This document shows, in pieces, positions 6,954 to 16,021 of a stretch of 64,000 bases of DNA. The position numbers and the translations under genes are program-made. The DNA comes from Bin87 sp965220105 (lineage in GTDB: Bacteria; Chloroflexota; Dehalococcoidia; Lucifugimonadales; UBA3495): contig OZ244811.1 of the NCBI GenBank assembly GCA_965220105.1, positions 3,100,001 through 3,164,000 on the forward strand, read 5' to 3'. Every line of letters starts with the position of its first letter. The stretch's first letter is position 1. The notes beneath the pieces were generated by a model that worked only from the letters and a program-made list of their open reading frames with translations, did no database searches and had not been told where the DNA came from.

Positions 6954-8568
6954 CCACTACCCGACGGTGCATTTCGTATGGCAACTGGCAGAAGGTGATG
7001 CCCATAGGCGCCAGGTCTCGCTGCCCGATGTATTTGCCCGGCCCGAAAACGACGGCTTTCCGGTCATCCTGACGACTGGCCACGCTGATGCGCTTGGCCC
7101 GCTCCGCGTTCAGCATTCCTCCGTTGTTGCTAAGATAATCTACGGTGGGCTTATACAACAGGTAGTAGTTGGTCGTGTCGCTGCTGTAAAAGAGGCCGTC
7201 CTCGTTCTGCGCTTCCAACCCCCCGCTGGCAGACAAGCCCGACGCCGTGTGCAGCAGGTAGCCCGCCAGCTCCGCATACTCCGGCAATCCTTTGCCGGTC
7301 AGCATACCCTCTACGTCAATCGGTTTGCCCAGCGTGCAGTAAGTGAACGAGCCGCCCAGTCCCTCCCGTAGCGATTTATCGCGGGCACCGGGCACGCCGT
7401 TGATCACCCGCCGCACTCGTTCGGCAGTGATGGTGTCGGCATAGTCCTCACACTCTACGAGGATAAACTTTCGATTGCCGCCGTCCTCTTTGTTGAGCGC
7501 GAGGACGGCGTGGGCGGTGGTGCCACTGCCAGCGAAGGAATCCAGGATGATGGCGTTTTCGTCCGTAGCTATTCTAACTATTTTTTCGAGCAAGTCAGTT
7601 GGCTTGGGTGTAGGAAACGATTGCCCCCGCCCAAATATCTGTTGCAATTCCCTGGTAGCGTCCGTAGCGGTTCCCACGTCGCTCCAAATGGTGAATATAT
7701 TAGTTCCTCGTTCTCGTGCCTCACTGAGAAACCGTTTGTACTGCGGCCTGGCGTTTCCAGACCTGCCAAATACGATGCGATTATCAGTTAATGCTTCGGC
7801 AAATCGTTCGGCAGTAAATCTCCAGTGCCTGCCTTCTGGAGGCAAATAAACCGTGCCAGTATTGGGATTAGTGATTTCGTACATCAAGTTCTCTCGAATA
7901 GCGGGAGCGTCCATAGGGTCTGAGACCCAAGGCCCGCGAGGATCGTTATCGGGGTTCACGAATTTGTTTTCATCAACATCGCCAGCATTGAAGGAAAACG
8001 ACGACCGTTCAAGCGCATAACAAAGTATGTAATTATGCGAAACAGAAACATCAATATCATTCTGACTAGACTTCCTATGATGCCATATAATATTAGTGGT
8101 GAAGTTATTTGCACTAAAAATCTCGTCCATAAGCATCCGTAAATGAGGTTGTTCGTTGTCGTCGATGGACACGAAAATAACCCCGTCGTCGGAGAGCAAC
8201 TTCCGCAGCAGGTGCAGGCGCGGCCACATCATGCAGAGCCATTTGTCGTGGCGTTCCAGGTCTTCGCCATCGACCGGGCTGTTGGCCTTCACCCACTCCT
8301 TCATCAGCGAGCTGTTCACGTTGTCGTTATAGACCCAGCCCTCGTTGCCGGTGTTGTAGGGCGGGTCGATATAGATGCACTTTACCCGGCCGGCGTAGCG
8401 GGGTAATAGCGCTTTGAGCGCGTGCAGGTTGTCGCCGCGGATGATGAGGTTGTCATCGGCGCCGGTCGGGTTCAACGAGCGACCGGTATCAGGAACCAGC
8501 GGCCGGTAGGGGACGGTGAGATGGTGGGCGTAAATATGTTGCTTGCCCTTGAAATCGAGGGTGGGCAT
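6946..8568 (-). CDS. mod: type III/beta-class adenine DNA methyltransferase
   Basis: A 540-residue N6-adenine methyltransferase of the restriction-modification Mod type. The catalytic motif DPPYNTGNEG lies near residue 69 and the AdoMet-binding motif (DSFAGSGTTAHAVL) near residue 340, the beta-class order. The region between them, expected to include the target recognition domain, is less conserved. It appears intact, unlike its partner res, so it could act as an orphan methyltransferase that still marks its sites. It overlaps res by 8 bases and starts 11 bases after a PIN toxin pseudogene, so all are probably one leftward operon. Confidence 0.92.
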   Translation of the reverse strand: MPTLDFKGKQHIYAHHLTVPYRPLVPDTGRSLNPTGADDNLIIRGDNLHALKALLPRYAGRVKCIYIDPPYNTGNEGWVYNDNVNSSLMKEWVKANSPVDGEDLERHDKWLCMMWPRLHLLRKLLSDDGVIFVSIDDNEQPHLRMLMDEIFSANNFTTNIIWHHRKSSQNDIDVSVSHNYILCYALERSSFSFNAGDVDENKFVNPDNDPRGPWVSDPMDAPAIRENLMYEITNPNTGTVYLPPEGRHWRFTAERFAEALTDNRIVFGRSGNARPQYKRFLSEARERGTNIFTIWSDVGTATDATRELQQIFGRGQSFPTPKPTDLLEKIVRIATDENAIILDSFAGSGTTAHAVLALNKEDGGNRKFILVECEDYADTITAERVRRVINGVPGARDKSLREGLGGSFTYCTLGKPIDVEGMLTGKGLPEYAELAGYLLHTASGLSASGGLEAQNEDGLFYSSDTTNYYLLYKPTVDYLSNNGGMLNAERAKRISVASRQDDRKAVVFGPGKYIGQRDLAPMGITFCQLPYEMHRRVVVA

Positions 8569-8579
8569 AACTATTCTCC

Positions 8580-8987
8580 CTATGGGATCCAGAATCCCAA
8601 TTCACGCGCCACTGTTTCTTGCTGCTCGTCCAGCGTTATGAAAGCCAAATCGCTTTGCAGTGCCGCTCTGAATAACATGGCCGTAGCCAAGTGCCACACA
8701 CGAGTAGGCGAAAGGTGGGCAAACTCCAGCACAATTGTCATTTCGGCATCCAGCGGGCGGTCTGGGAAAATCCACCTGATGCTTGATATCGAACTGATGT
8801 CGAAGTCCTCTCACTCGAGATTAAACGCAGCGCGCATCTCTGCTCCGAGGAGGTTTGACGAAAAAAGATGCAGAAAACTATCGAGTCGCCGCTGCATGGA
8901 AGTCCCGGCCGGCTCTTCCCCGAACGTGATGGGTATCACTGCGGTCGTATCGATATACGCAACTAACGGACGTTGCGACGGCCTCAT
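8580..8987 (-). pseudogene. PIN-domain toxin with in-frame TGA
   Basis: Translation from the ATG at 8987 gives a PIN-like protein of 135 codons with an early acidic motif (VAYIDTTAVIP), a conserved Glu in GAEMRAAF, and a C-terminal block (VWHLATAMLF...DLAFITLDEQQ) holding the later acidic residues typical of VapC-type ribonucleases. A TGA at 8811-8813 interrupts it after FNLE; reading continues in the same frame as EDFDISS. CGA (Arg) to TGA is the simplest explanation. The partner antitoxin gene lies 6 bases upstream. Confidence 0.75.
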
Positions 8988-8993
8988 CGGCCT

Positions 8994-9209
8994 CTAGCCC
9001 CGAGCTTCGATAAATCGTGCCAAAGCACCGGGTACATGCGCTATCGGGCGCAAGCTTTCGCGTGGGCCGTCACCACCTACCAGGATGCCTTGAGCACGGA
9101 GTTCCTTCAGCCGTTCTTCCAAGTCCCGGAGCTCCGCAGCCCTGTGTTCTGGTACCTGTTCGGCGATGATTTCTGACTCATCTTGGTCGTTGTGGTTTTC
9201 GTTGTTCAT
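8994..9209 (-). CDS. antitoxin-like small protein
   Basis: A 71-residue, acidic, helical protein (DLEERLKELRAQGIL) placed 6 bases before a PIN-domain gene, the usual order of a VapBC-type toxin-antitoxin pair. I cannot name a DNA-binding fold with confidence; the C-terminal part would be expected to bind the toxin. With the toxin interrupted by a stop codon, the pair may be a relic. It is the first gene of the apparent operon leading into mod. Confidence 0.65.
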   Translation of the reverse strand: MNNENHNDQDESEIIAEQVPEHRAAELRDLEERLKELRAQGILVGGDGPRESLRPIAHVPGALARFIEARG

Positions 9210-9235
9210 AGCTTAACCTCGATAGGAATTTATCA

Positions 9236-10033
9236 CTACGCCAAAAATTCCTCCACCAGGCGGACGAAGCGGTCGGTGGCCTCCAGCTCGGGGTGGTGGC
9301 CGCAGTTGTCGATGACCTCCAGGCGGCTGCCGGGGATGCGGCGGTGGTATTCCTGAGCCGCGCTCACCGGGACGATGGCATCCTGGGCGCCCCAGACGAG
9401 GAGGGTGGGGATGCGCTCCAGCCGGTAAACCTGGTGCACCAGCCCAGGGTCGTGCATGTAGGGACGCCAGGAGACCCGGCAGGTACCCTCCATGGCAATC
9501 TCCCAGCGCTCCAGCAGGTCTTCCTCCGGCTCGGCGGGGCAGATGTCCCGGTATTCGGGTGTGCCGTCCGGGTCCAGCAGCGAAGCCTGGATGAACAGCG
9601 GCGGGGTGACTTCGAACATGTCAAAGATGTGGCCCTCGGTGGGGCGGACGCCGCCAGCGCCGACCAGGATCAGACGGCGGAACTGCTGGGGGCACATGGT
9701 AGCCAGCTCAGCGGCCAGCCAGCCGCCCAGCGAAAAGCCCATCAGGTCGGCGCCCTCGAGCCCCAGCTTGTCCAGCGCCCCCAGGTACCAGATGGCCATG
9801 TCGTGCATTTTCATGGACCAGTCCAGCTGATCAGACTGGCCATAGCCGGGATGGGACGGGATGTGCAGGGTGTGATTCTGGGAAAGGGCCTGATGGTAGT
9901 TGAGCCAGCCGGGATGTCCCAGCTCGTCGTGCAGGATAATCAGCGGGTTGCCGGAGCCGCCGGTGACGACCTCGACGCGGGAGCCGGAGACCTCGGTGAT
10001 GCTGGACGACCAGGGTTGGGTTGCGGTAGTCAT
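9236..10033 (-). CDS. alpha/beta hydrolase
   Basis: A 265-residue alpha/beta-hydrolase. Nucleophile elbow GFSLGGWLA (Ser), acid in LLVWGAQDAIVP (Asp) and a late His in NCGHHPELE form the expected triad; HDELGHPGW is the oxyanion-hole-region loop. The start is placed at the ATG encoding MTTATQPW because upstream codons do not resemble the family. It is a stand-alone cytoplasmic enzyme of unknown substrate, similar in kind to C-C hydrolases and esterases. A tRNA gene lies immediately upstream. Confidence 0.87.
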   Translation of the reverse strand: MTTATQPWSSSITEVSGSRVEVVTGGSGNPLIILHDELGHPGWLNYHQALSQNHTLHIPSHPGYGQSDQLDWSMKMHDMAIWYLGALDKLGLEGADLMGFSLGGWLAAELATMCPQQFRRLILVGAGGVRPTEGHIFDMFEVTPPLFIQASLLDPDGTPEYRDICPAEPEEDLLERWEIAMEGTCRVSWRPYMHDPGLVHQVYRLERIPTLLVWGAQDAIVPVSAAQEYHRRIPGSRLEVIDNCGHHPELEATDRFVRLVEEFLA

Positions 10034-10135
10034 GTTTGGCGAATCCTGTATCGGGCGTGTGAATCGGGCCACTGCCATGAGCCTGCTGGTAGCATCGGCA
10101 GCGCCGACCTCAGGGCGTGGCAACAGACAGCGTTT

Positions 10136-10210
10136 TGGAGCGGGTGATGGGATTCGAACCCACGACTTTTTGCTTGGGAAGCAAACACTCTACCACTGAG
10201 TTACACCCGC
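10136..10210 (-). tRNA. tRNA-Gly (anticodon CCC)
   Basis: On the minus strand the sequence begins GCGGGTG and ends CACCCGCTCCA, with D arm (ACTC...GAGT), anticodon stem TTTGC/GCAAA, loop TTCCCAA and T arm GTGGG-TTCGAAT-CCCAT (with a G-T pair). The anticodon CCC reads GGG. CCA is encoded. The structure is complete with no unusual insertions. Confidence 0.93.
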
Positions 10211-10434
10211 CGGGGTGGGTTCATGATGTGCAGTCAGTGTGCCATACCGGGGCGGCGACGGCAAGACCCGCGGTCTCAAGGGGTCGTCGGGTCGACCCGA
10301 CCCAGTGGCAGCGCGTTCCCGTGGTTATCCGGGCGACATCGCCCTATCAGGCAAGTGGGCCCCTGGACGAATTCGGCGGCAGTCGTCACACGACTGCCGC
10401 CGGTTACTCGCATTGCCTGCGATGATTCCCGGGT

Positions 10435-11553
10435 CTACTTGAACTCGGGTATCACATGGTCGGTGAGCAGGCGCATGGTGTTCATCACCACCTCCCGCGG
10501 GACCGATGAAGTCCAGTTCACCTCGAACATGATCTCGTCCGTGTTGAAGATTTCCCGGAGGTCGTAAATCTTGTCGATGACCTCTTGCGGCGTACCGAAC
10601 AGGTTCACTTCCCTGGTGGCGTCGGGACTGGCCGCGCCGGCATCGGTGCTGCCGATGCCCACCCGTCCGGAGTAGTACCGCCGGGCCAGGCTCATCAGGT
10701 CCTCGGTCTGCTGGTCGGCCTTCTCCTTGGTCTCGGCCAACAACGTGGGTATGCGTACCACGACCGTGGGATCGCCGGGATGGCCAGCGTCAATCCAGGC
10801 CTTCCGGTAGGTCTGCACATCCTCCCTGAGCACGGCGGTACCGCGCAGGTTGTGGGGCGAACTGCCCGCGCCGACGGCGATGCGGTAGCCCTGCTGACCC
10901 ATGGGCACGAAGCTTTCCTGGCTGTCCACCGGCAGCAGCATGGCCGGGTAAGGCTTCTGGTAGGGCTTGGGGATGGCCAGGTAGGGCTCGTAGAAGGCGG
11001 GAATGTTGTAGTATTTACCCTCAAAGCCGGAGAATTGCTCCTCCGTCCACAGTTGCTTCATCACTTCGAGATATTCGAAGAACTGATCACGGCGGGAGTC
11101 GGATCCGCGGGTGCGTCCGCCGGCGCCGTAGATGAACCGGCCCTTGCTGACCTGGTCCACGATGGCGACCTGCTCGGCGGTCTGAATCGGGTCTTCCAGC
11201 ATCAGGTTGTCGAACCCATAGCGCTCGTGGGGCAGCGCCGATGCAGAGACGGTCTCGCCGGCCTGCTTGATCACCGGGCGGTGGATGGACGAACCAATCT
11301 TGATCCGCTCAGTGCGGGCGGCGATGACGGCGGAAAGCATGAGAACCTGAGGATCCATGCTGGCCTGCTTGGAGAAGTGCCCGCCGCCGAGCCAAACATA
11401 GTCCCAGCCCATCTCCTCTACGGCGTCGATCTCTTTCCAGTTCTCGACGTAGGCTTCCTCTTCGAGTAGCCTGCCGCCGTTATAGTCAGCATCCCAGGGA
11501 ACCTTGCCACCTTCGTACAAAGCGTTCCAAGTGTTGAAAAGTCCAAAGTCCAT
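10435..11553 (-). CDS. LLM-class flavin-dependent oxidoreductase
   Basis: A 372-residue luciferase-like monooxygenase. Family signs include the N-terminal MDFGLFNTWN strand, the metal-free barrel motif around GWDYVWLGGGHF, RTERIKIGSSIHRPV, and a late LFGTPQEVIDKI block that is strongly typical. These enzymes use reduced FMN or F420 with oxygen or a substrate alcohol. The start is set at MDFGLF; upstream codons do not fit. It seems monocistronic. A second member begins at the window's right edge (63887), so this family is probably expanded in the genome. Confidence 0.9.
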   Translation of the reverse strand: MDFGLFNTWNALYEGGKVPWDADYNGGRLLEEEAYVENWKEIDAVEEMGWDYVWLGGGHFSKQASMDPQVLMLSAVIAARTERIKIGSSIHRPVIKQAGETVSASALPHERYGFDNLMLEDPIQTAEQVAIVDQVSKGRFIYGAGGRTRGSDSRRDQFFEYLEVMKQLWTEEQFSGFEGKYYNIPAFYEPYLAIPKPYQKPYPAMLLPVDSQESFVPMGQQGYRIAVGAGSSPHNLRGTAVLREDVQTYRKAWIDAGHPGDPTVVVRIPTLLAETKEKADQQTEDLMSLARRYYSGRVGIGSTDAGAASPDATREVNLFGTPQEVIDKIYDLREIFNTDEIMFEVNWTSSVPREVVMNTMRLLTDHVIPEFK

Positions 11554-12053
11554 GCTCGCCCTCCTTCGTTGCTTGCGAACCGAATCTCGCTCGGAAAGCA
11601 AACGATGTTGCATAGTGTTACATTGCGTTGCGCCAGATTACGTATTGAGCGCCAGTTTGCCACAACAGGGCAGCCACGGCAAGACCTGGCGGCGGTAAAG
11701 ATTTGACCAACCCCTAGCTACCAGGCGAAGCCGGCCGGCATCCGAGCGGTGGACACGCCGTCCCTCGGACACCTACGAAGTGCGCCACGAATGCGGCGAT
11801 ACTTATTGCAGGAATTGCAATTGAGGCATTGCGTTATTGCCATTTAGTCCTCAAAGTGACAATAAGCGCGGGGCGGCGCTCAAAACGGCGCAATGGGCCA
11901 TCTCCGATACGCCGTACACCCGTATGATTACTGCGGCTACACGCTATCGGAAACTCGCGGCCCCAACTGGTTGGGTGTGCTGGACTGGACGAAGAGTTGC
12001 TGCGGGTGGACGAGCGACTAGAAGTCGCTCAGGGGCGATCCTGTATAGACGGA
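11554..12053. other. 500-bp intergenic region
   Basis: I see no supported gene. The start of the LLM gene lies to the left and the original stop of the broken nuclease gene (12054) to the right. Short open frames are not preceded by ribosome binding sites and resemble no family. Confidence 0.6.
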
Positions 12054-12145
12054 TCAATCGCCGTTGCGGGGTACCGGTTTCCCATTTCTGATTACTATGT
12101 CGGGACGACTGAACACGGCGGCGTCTCGAAATCTGGTGGCGGGTC

Positions 12146-12295
12146 TAGTACTACAGTCGCACTTAAACTGACTCGGTTATTTCGACCGTAGATTTTGTCC
12201 TATTTCGTTAGGCGAAAAGACAGTGCCCGTAGCTGGATGCTGAGGTTATCAAGCCTGACTCCTGCCTCAGGAAATCAAGTGCGACTGTAGTACTA
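12146..12295. repeat. 150-bp MITE with 19-bp inverted ends (including TA duplications)
   Basis: TAGTACTACAGTCGCACTT at 12146-12164 is inverted exactly at 12277-12295. Treating the outer TA as target duplication leaves a 146-bp element (12148-12293) without coding capacity. TA duplication and end length suggest mobilisation by an IS630/mariner-type transposase. An IS5-type element has inserted precisely at its right-hand TA. Confidence 0.82.
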
Positions 12296-13102
12296 GGTTC
12301 TGTTGACATTTTACCGGAGCCAGATGAGAGCGGCGGTGAAATGCAGGAAGCCCAGGTATCTGGTGTCCAGCTTCTCAAACCGGGAGAAGATCCGGCGATA
12401 GTGCTTGATCTTGTTGATGAAGCATTCCACCAGATGACGCTCCCGGTACAGATGCCGGTCATAGTCGGCGGGTTCCTTGCGGTTCGAGCGGGGCGGAATG
12501 ACCGGCATCATACCCAGTTCCAGAATGTGTCGGCGAAACTCCTGGGCATCGTACCCTTTGTCGGCCAGTACGTGCTCGCCAGCATAACCGGCGATCAAAC
12601 CCTCCGCCTGGGTGATGTCGTGCTGTTGCCCTCCGGTCAGGATGAATCGCAAGGGGTTGCCCAAGCCGTCCACGCTCACGTGAATCTTGGCGCTGAACCC
12701 GCCGCGGCTCCGGCCCAGGGCCTGGGCAGCCTGGCCACCCTTTTTGGGGGAGCTCCTGCCGCGCAAGGGTGCGCCCGAACCACCGTGCTGTCGATGATCA
12801 GGTATTCCAGATCCGGGTCGCCGGAGCAATGTTGATGCATTTGTGCCCAGACCCCTTGGTCAGTCCAACGGGCGAATCGTTTGTAGACGGTGTTCCAGTT
12901 CCCGTATTCGGCCGGCAGCAGTCGCCACTGGGCCCCAGAGCGATTAATCCATAAGACGGCCTCGACAAAACGCCGGCAATCCGCTTCCTGTCCAACGTAC
13001 AAGCCGGTGCAGCCACGCAAGAAATCGAGAATCCTAGCCCACTGTTCTGGTGATAATCTGATGTTTGACATACGGCCATTATAATCAAATGTCAACAGAA
13101 CC
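12296..13102. mobile_element. IS5-family (IS427-type) insertion sequence
   Basis: An 807-bp element with perfect 16-bp inverted ends (GGTTCTGTTGACATTT), flanked by TA on both sides. It carries a leftward transposase in two overlapping frames. Length, ends, TA duplication and frame layout all fit the IS427 group. The left TA is shared with the MITE. Confidence 0.92.
12311..13071 (-). CDS. IS5-family transposase, -1 frameshift
   Basis: The first frame starts MSNIRLSPEQWARI at 13071 and ends at 12676; it contains the DUF4096-like N-terminal domain and the first catalytic Asp (LIIDSTVVRAH). The second frame continues SSPKKGGQAAQALGRSRG, has the second Asp in VLADKGYD and the Glu in RHLVECFINKIKHYRR, and ends at 12311. 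The frames overlap at CCCCCAAAAAGGG, where CCCAAAA is a suitable -1 slippery site, so full-length transposase is probably made by programmed frameshifting. No damage is apparent. Confidence 0.9.
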
Positions 13103-13617
13103 TAGTCACTCCAAAAGTATGAGTGCGGCCACCACCGCCCGCGCCCGCAGTGCTAGCCTCGTATTTCCAGTGTGAAGTTTCCAGAAACGCGACGTGTACA
13201 CGCCAGACTACCATGTGTTTACCCGGCTCTATAGTGGCAGTCGGATCGACCAGATACCTCACAATGCAATACCAACCCGCGTGGTTATAGTGGGCCTGTA
13301 CCGCCCACGGGCGCAGGCTGGCTTTGATCTCCAATGAATCATTTGGGGATGGCGGGTCTGATGAGCCACGCCGTTTCAAGTCAGGAAAACGCTGTTGGGC
13401 CAAATCACTGTGCCTGGGCTTTTCATAGACCGTTAGAGCAGAGAATGCCCTGGCCGCGAAAATACCGACCAATGCGCTGAATATGTTGGCCTGCTCAAAA
13501 TACACATCCACGAACTGCTCAACTTCGCCCTCAACAGACTGAATCACACGGACTAACTGGCCCGGGGTCAAGCCGGGAGGTAAGGCAACCCGGTGGGCCA
13601 GCCAGTCGTTGCGGGCG

Positions 13618-14568
13618 TTATGAATAGTCATCTTCCAATTGCGCCAGCAACGGCACCGCGTGCTGGGCCATTGCGAAATACTCGGGCGACGCTTCAATGC
13701 CGATGGAATGCAACTCCTGGGCCCGCGCCGCCGCGATGGTTGAGCCCGAGCCCATAAAGGGGTCGAGGATTGTTCCGTCGCCCAGGGGCAGCGCAGCACG
13801 GGTCAGTTGACGCATCAGGCGCTGCGGTTTGAGGGACGGATGGGGCGCGATGTTACGCTCGGCTTTGGATGCTGGCGGGCAAACGATAATGTCCCAAAAA
13901 GGCTGCTCATCGGAGATACGACGCAACCCGCCCACACCCCAGCGTCGGAGGTTGTCCTGCACCCGGCCTTCAATCGGTTTGCGAAACAGGCCCCAGGGTT
14001 CCCAGCCCGATCGCGGCATCACCGATACGTCGGGAAACTCCTCATGGGCCCCCTTGGGGCGGTCGCCGCCGCGCAGGGTTTTGACGATACGCACTATCTC
14101 GCCACGTTTTTCAAAGCCGGCTCCCAGCATTGGCTCATAAACATGATGTGACAGCAATGGGTTGGTAGCAATAAAAACGTGGCCCCCCGGAGCGAGGACT
14201 TTCAGCAGCAAAGGCGCCAGACGGACAAAAAACCGTTGTAATCTGACCTCATCTTCGGTAGTAAGTACCGTAAAACGTGGAACCGGACTGCGCTGTGCGC
14301 CGTCGAAACTCGGTGGGATGCGCCAGACGCCGCCGGTTCCTTTTTCCCGTTTGTCCAGCTGGCCGGCGCTATACTCAATAAGTCCATACGGCGGGTCAGT
14401 AACCACCGCGTGAACGGAGTTCGGCTCCGCTGCCTCCAGCCACTCGAAAGCATCCGCTTTGAACAGGTTTTGATCGCCGGCGTCATGAGCGCCAGTCTTC
14501 AAATCACTTGCGGGAGCCACGGAAGTGGCAGCCGCAATAAAGTTTTGCAATTCCGACTGGACAGCCAT
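13618..14568 (-). CDS. DNA methyltransferase (N4-cytosine/N6-adenine type)
   Basis: A 316-residue AdoMet-dependent DNA methyltransferase. DPPYGLIEYS (residues about 58-67) is the catalytic motif and DPFMGSGSTIAAARA near residue 275 the AdoMet-binding motif. The start at 14568 is supported by GGGAGGT upstream. It follows the phage portal gene and overlaps the broken nuclease gene by 14 bases, indicating a two-gene type II restriction-modification unit. With the nuclease destroyed, methylation alone may persist. The unit may be a phage-borne modification system or a later insertion in the prophage. Confidence 0.9.
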   Translation of the reverse strand: MAVQSELQNFIAAATSVAPASDLKTGAHDAGDQNLFKADAFEWLEAAEPNSVHAVVTDPPYGLIEYSAGQLDKREKGTGGVWRIPPSFDGAQRSPVPRFTVLTTEDEVRLQRFFVRLAPLLLKVLAPGGHVFIATNPLLSHHVYEPMLGAGFEKRGEIVRIVKTLRGGDRPKGAHEEFPDVSVMPRSGWEPWGLFRKPIEGRVQDNLRRWGVGGLRRISDEQPFWDIIVCPPASKAERNIAPHPSLKPQRLMRQLTRAALPLGDGTILDPFMGSGSTIAAARAQELHSIGIEASPEYFAMAQHAVPLLAQLEDDYS

Positions 14569-14617
14569 AAGCACCTCCCGGAGCGGCCACAGCATATCGC
14601 AGGCTCATTTCTTCTGT

Positions 14618-15904
14618 CTATCGGCTTTTGTCTCCCCCGGCCCCGTCCCCCCACGGCACTTCGGGCAGGTTGCGCTCGCGGCGGACTTCGTTGATGGTTA
14701 GGACGCCCCGGTCCAGGAGGGCCGTTTCCCGCTGCACCCGGCTGTTTTCGTCTTCCTGCAGTGCTTCGATTACCGAAAGGTCGAATTCCACGGTCAGCTC
14801 CGGGTAGCCCAGCCGGGGCAGCAGGACGCTGTTGAGCTGCTCCTCGAAGAAACGCACCTCGGGAACGATGGTATTGCGCCAGAACATGCGCTCCGCCGCC
14901 TGCACGTTGGCGTAGGTGGCCCGCTCGAAGTCGCCCAGCAGCACCTTGGGCACCCCGTAGGTTCGGCTGACCTCCTCCAGGCTCCAGCGCAGCCCCTGGA
15001 TGAAGTCGAGGTCGCGGTGAGTCAGGCCCAGCGTCTTGACGTCCCGCACCGCCGACGCCACCGCGGGGCGGTACGAATTGGCCGCGCCCTGGTAGCGAGA
15101 TTCCCACCGGACGTAGAATTCCTCCAGTTCGGTTTCGTTCATCTCCTGGTTGGTCAGCAGCAGAAAGTCGGGGCGGGCCGAGTTGCGGAGCAGGTTGCGG
15201 TTGAATGGCAGGCCCTCGTGACCCATGTCCGCCGACAGCCGGGCCGGCGCCAACGGAGATAATCCGGCCAGCTCCTCCATGGGATTGAAGTAACGCAGCC
15301 ACACTATCTCGTCGGGCGTGTAGGCCACCGGCGTGGCGCTGCCCCGATAGACGAAACCGCGCACGTAGCGCTGGCGGTCGGGTATCACCGCCATGCGGTC
15401 GGGGCGCAGCGGCCACAGTTCCGGCTCGCCGTCGTCGCCCCGCTCGATGGCCCAGAAAGCGGAGCCCCACAGGCACAGGTAAATTTCGGTGGCCCGCCAC
15501 AGGTCGCCGCGGGTGTACCAGGGGTTCACCCGGTCCAGCAGCCGCACCACCGGATGCGATGCTTCGACCCGCGTCCGGAGCCGTTCGCCGCCGTCGTGAC
15601 GGTACACCAGAGACGGCGGCCGCGTAACCGCATCGGCCCGCAGCTTGACCGCCGTATACACCGACGGCGACGTGGCCATGTAGCGTCCGTATTCGGGACG
15701 CGCCCAACCCTCGGCGGCGGGCAGTCGTTCCTCGGCCGGTCGCCGTTCCGCCGCCGCCGCCCGGTTCGCTCGCTGCACGCTGCCGCGAGGCGACGGCGGC
15801 CCGACTGCGGCGGTCGGCGTGCGGCCAATGCGCCGACGCCATTCCGAGGCGGCAGATTTCGCCGCACGAGTCAGTCGTTGGCGGGTAGTTGTTTGCTTGG
15901 ACAT
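14618..15904 (-). CDS. phage portal protein (HK97 type)
   Basis: A 428-residue portal protein forming the dodecameric DNA gate of the capsid. Family features include VYTAVKLRADAVTRPPS at the start of the core, the clip/stem region around ELWPLRPDRMAV, IVWLRYFNPMEELAGLSPL, and the conserved late block YGVPKVLLGDFERATYANVQ. The basic N-terminus (KQTTTRQRLTRAAK) is variable in the family. It lies 117 bp downstream of terminase, the standard order, but the protease and major capsid genes that should follow are replaced by a methyltransferase. Confidence 0.92.
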   Translation of the reverse strand: MSKQTTTRQRLTRAAKSAASEWRRRIGRTPTAAVGPPSPRGSVQRANRAAAAERRPAEERLPAAEGWARPEYGRYMATSPSVYTAVKLRADAVTRPPSLVYRHDGGERLRTRVEASHPVVRLLDRVNPWYTRGDLWRATEIYLCLWGSAFWAIERGDDGEPELWPLRPDRMAVIPDRQRYVRGFVYRGSATPVAYTPDEIVWLRYFNPMEELAGLSPLAPARLSADMGHEGLPFNRNLLRNSARPDFLLLTNQEMNETELEEFYVRWESRYQGAANSYRPAVASAVRDVKTLGLTHRDLDFIQGLRWSLEEVSRTYGVPKVLLGDFERATYANVQAAERMFWRNTIVPEVRFFEEQLNSVLLPRLGYPELTVEFDLSVIEALQEDENSRVQRETALLDRGVLTINEVRRERNLPEVPWGDGAGGDKSR

Positions 15905-16021
15905 ACTCAAAAACACCTCGATTCATGGGCGTGTGTACGTGATCGGCGGTTGCAAGGTGCATCCCTGACAACCTCCCTCTCCCTCCGGGAGAGGGCCGAG
16001 GTGCGGGCGGATTCGGGCTGC

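Larger units (their letters stand above)
12054..13631 (-). pseudogene. PD-(D/E)XK restriction-type nuclease, split by MITE and IS
   Basis: The N-terminal part (13631 to 13105) overlaps the methyltransferase gene by 14 bases and contains SLEIKAS, a likely (D/E)xK nuclease core, preceded by acidic SDPPSPND. The frame is cut at 13104. Removing the IS (12296-13102), the MITE (12148-12293) and duplicate TA dinucleotides joins it exactly to 12145-12054, giving an uninterrupted 206-residue protein ending in DIVIRNGKPVPRNGD. This was probably the restriction partner of the adjacent methyltransferase and is now inactive. The nuclease assignment is inference from the motif and position. Confidence 0.72.

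Noticed and set aside
8811..8813. TGA in PIN gene as selenocysteine codon
   Set aside because: No selenium-type active site in PIN domains and no evident insertion element after the codon; Arg to stop is simpler.
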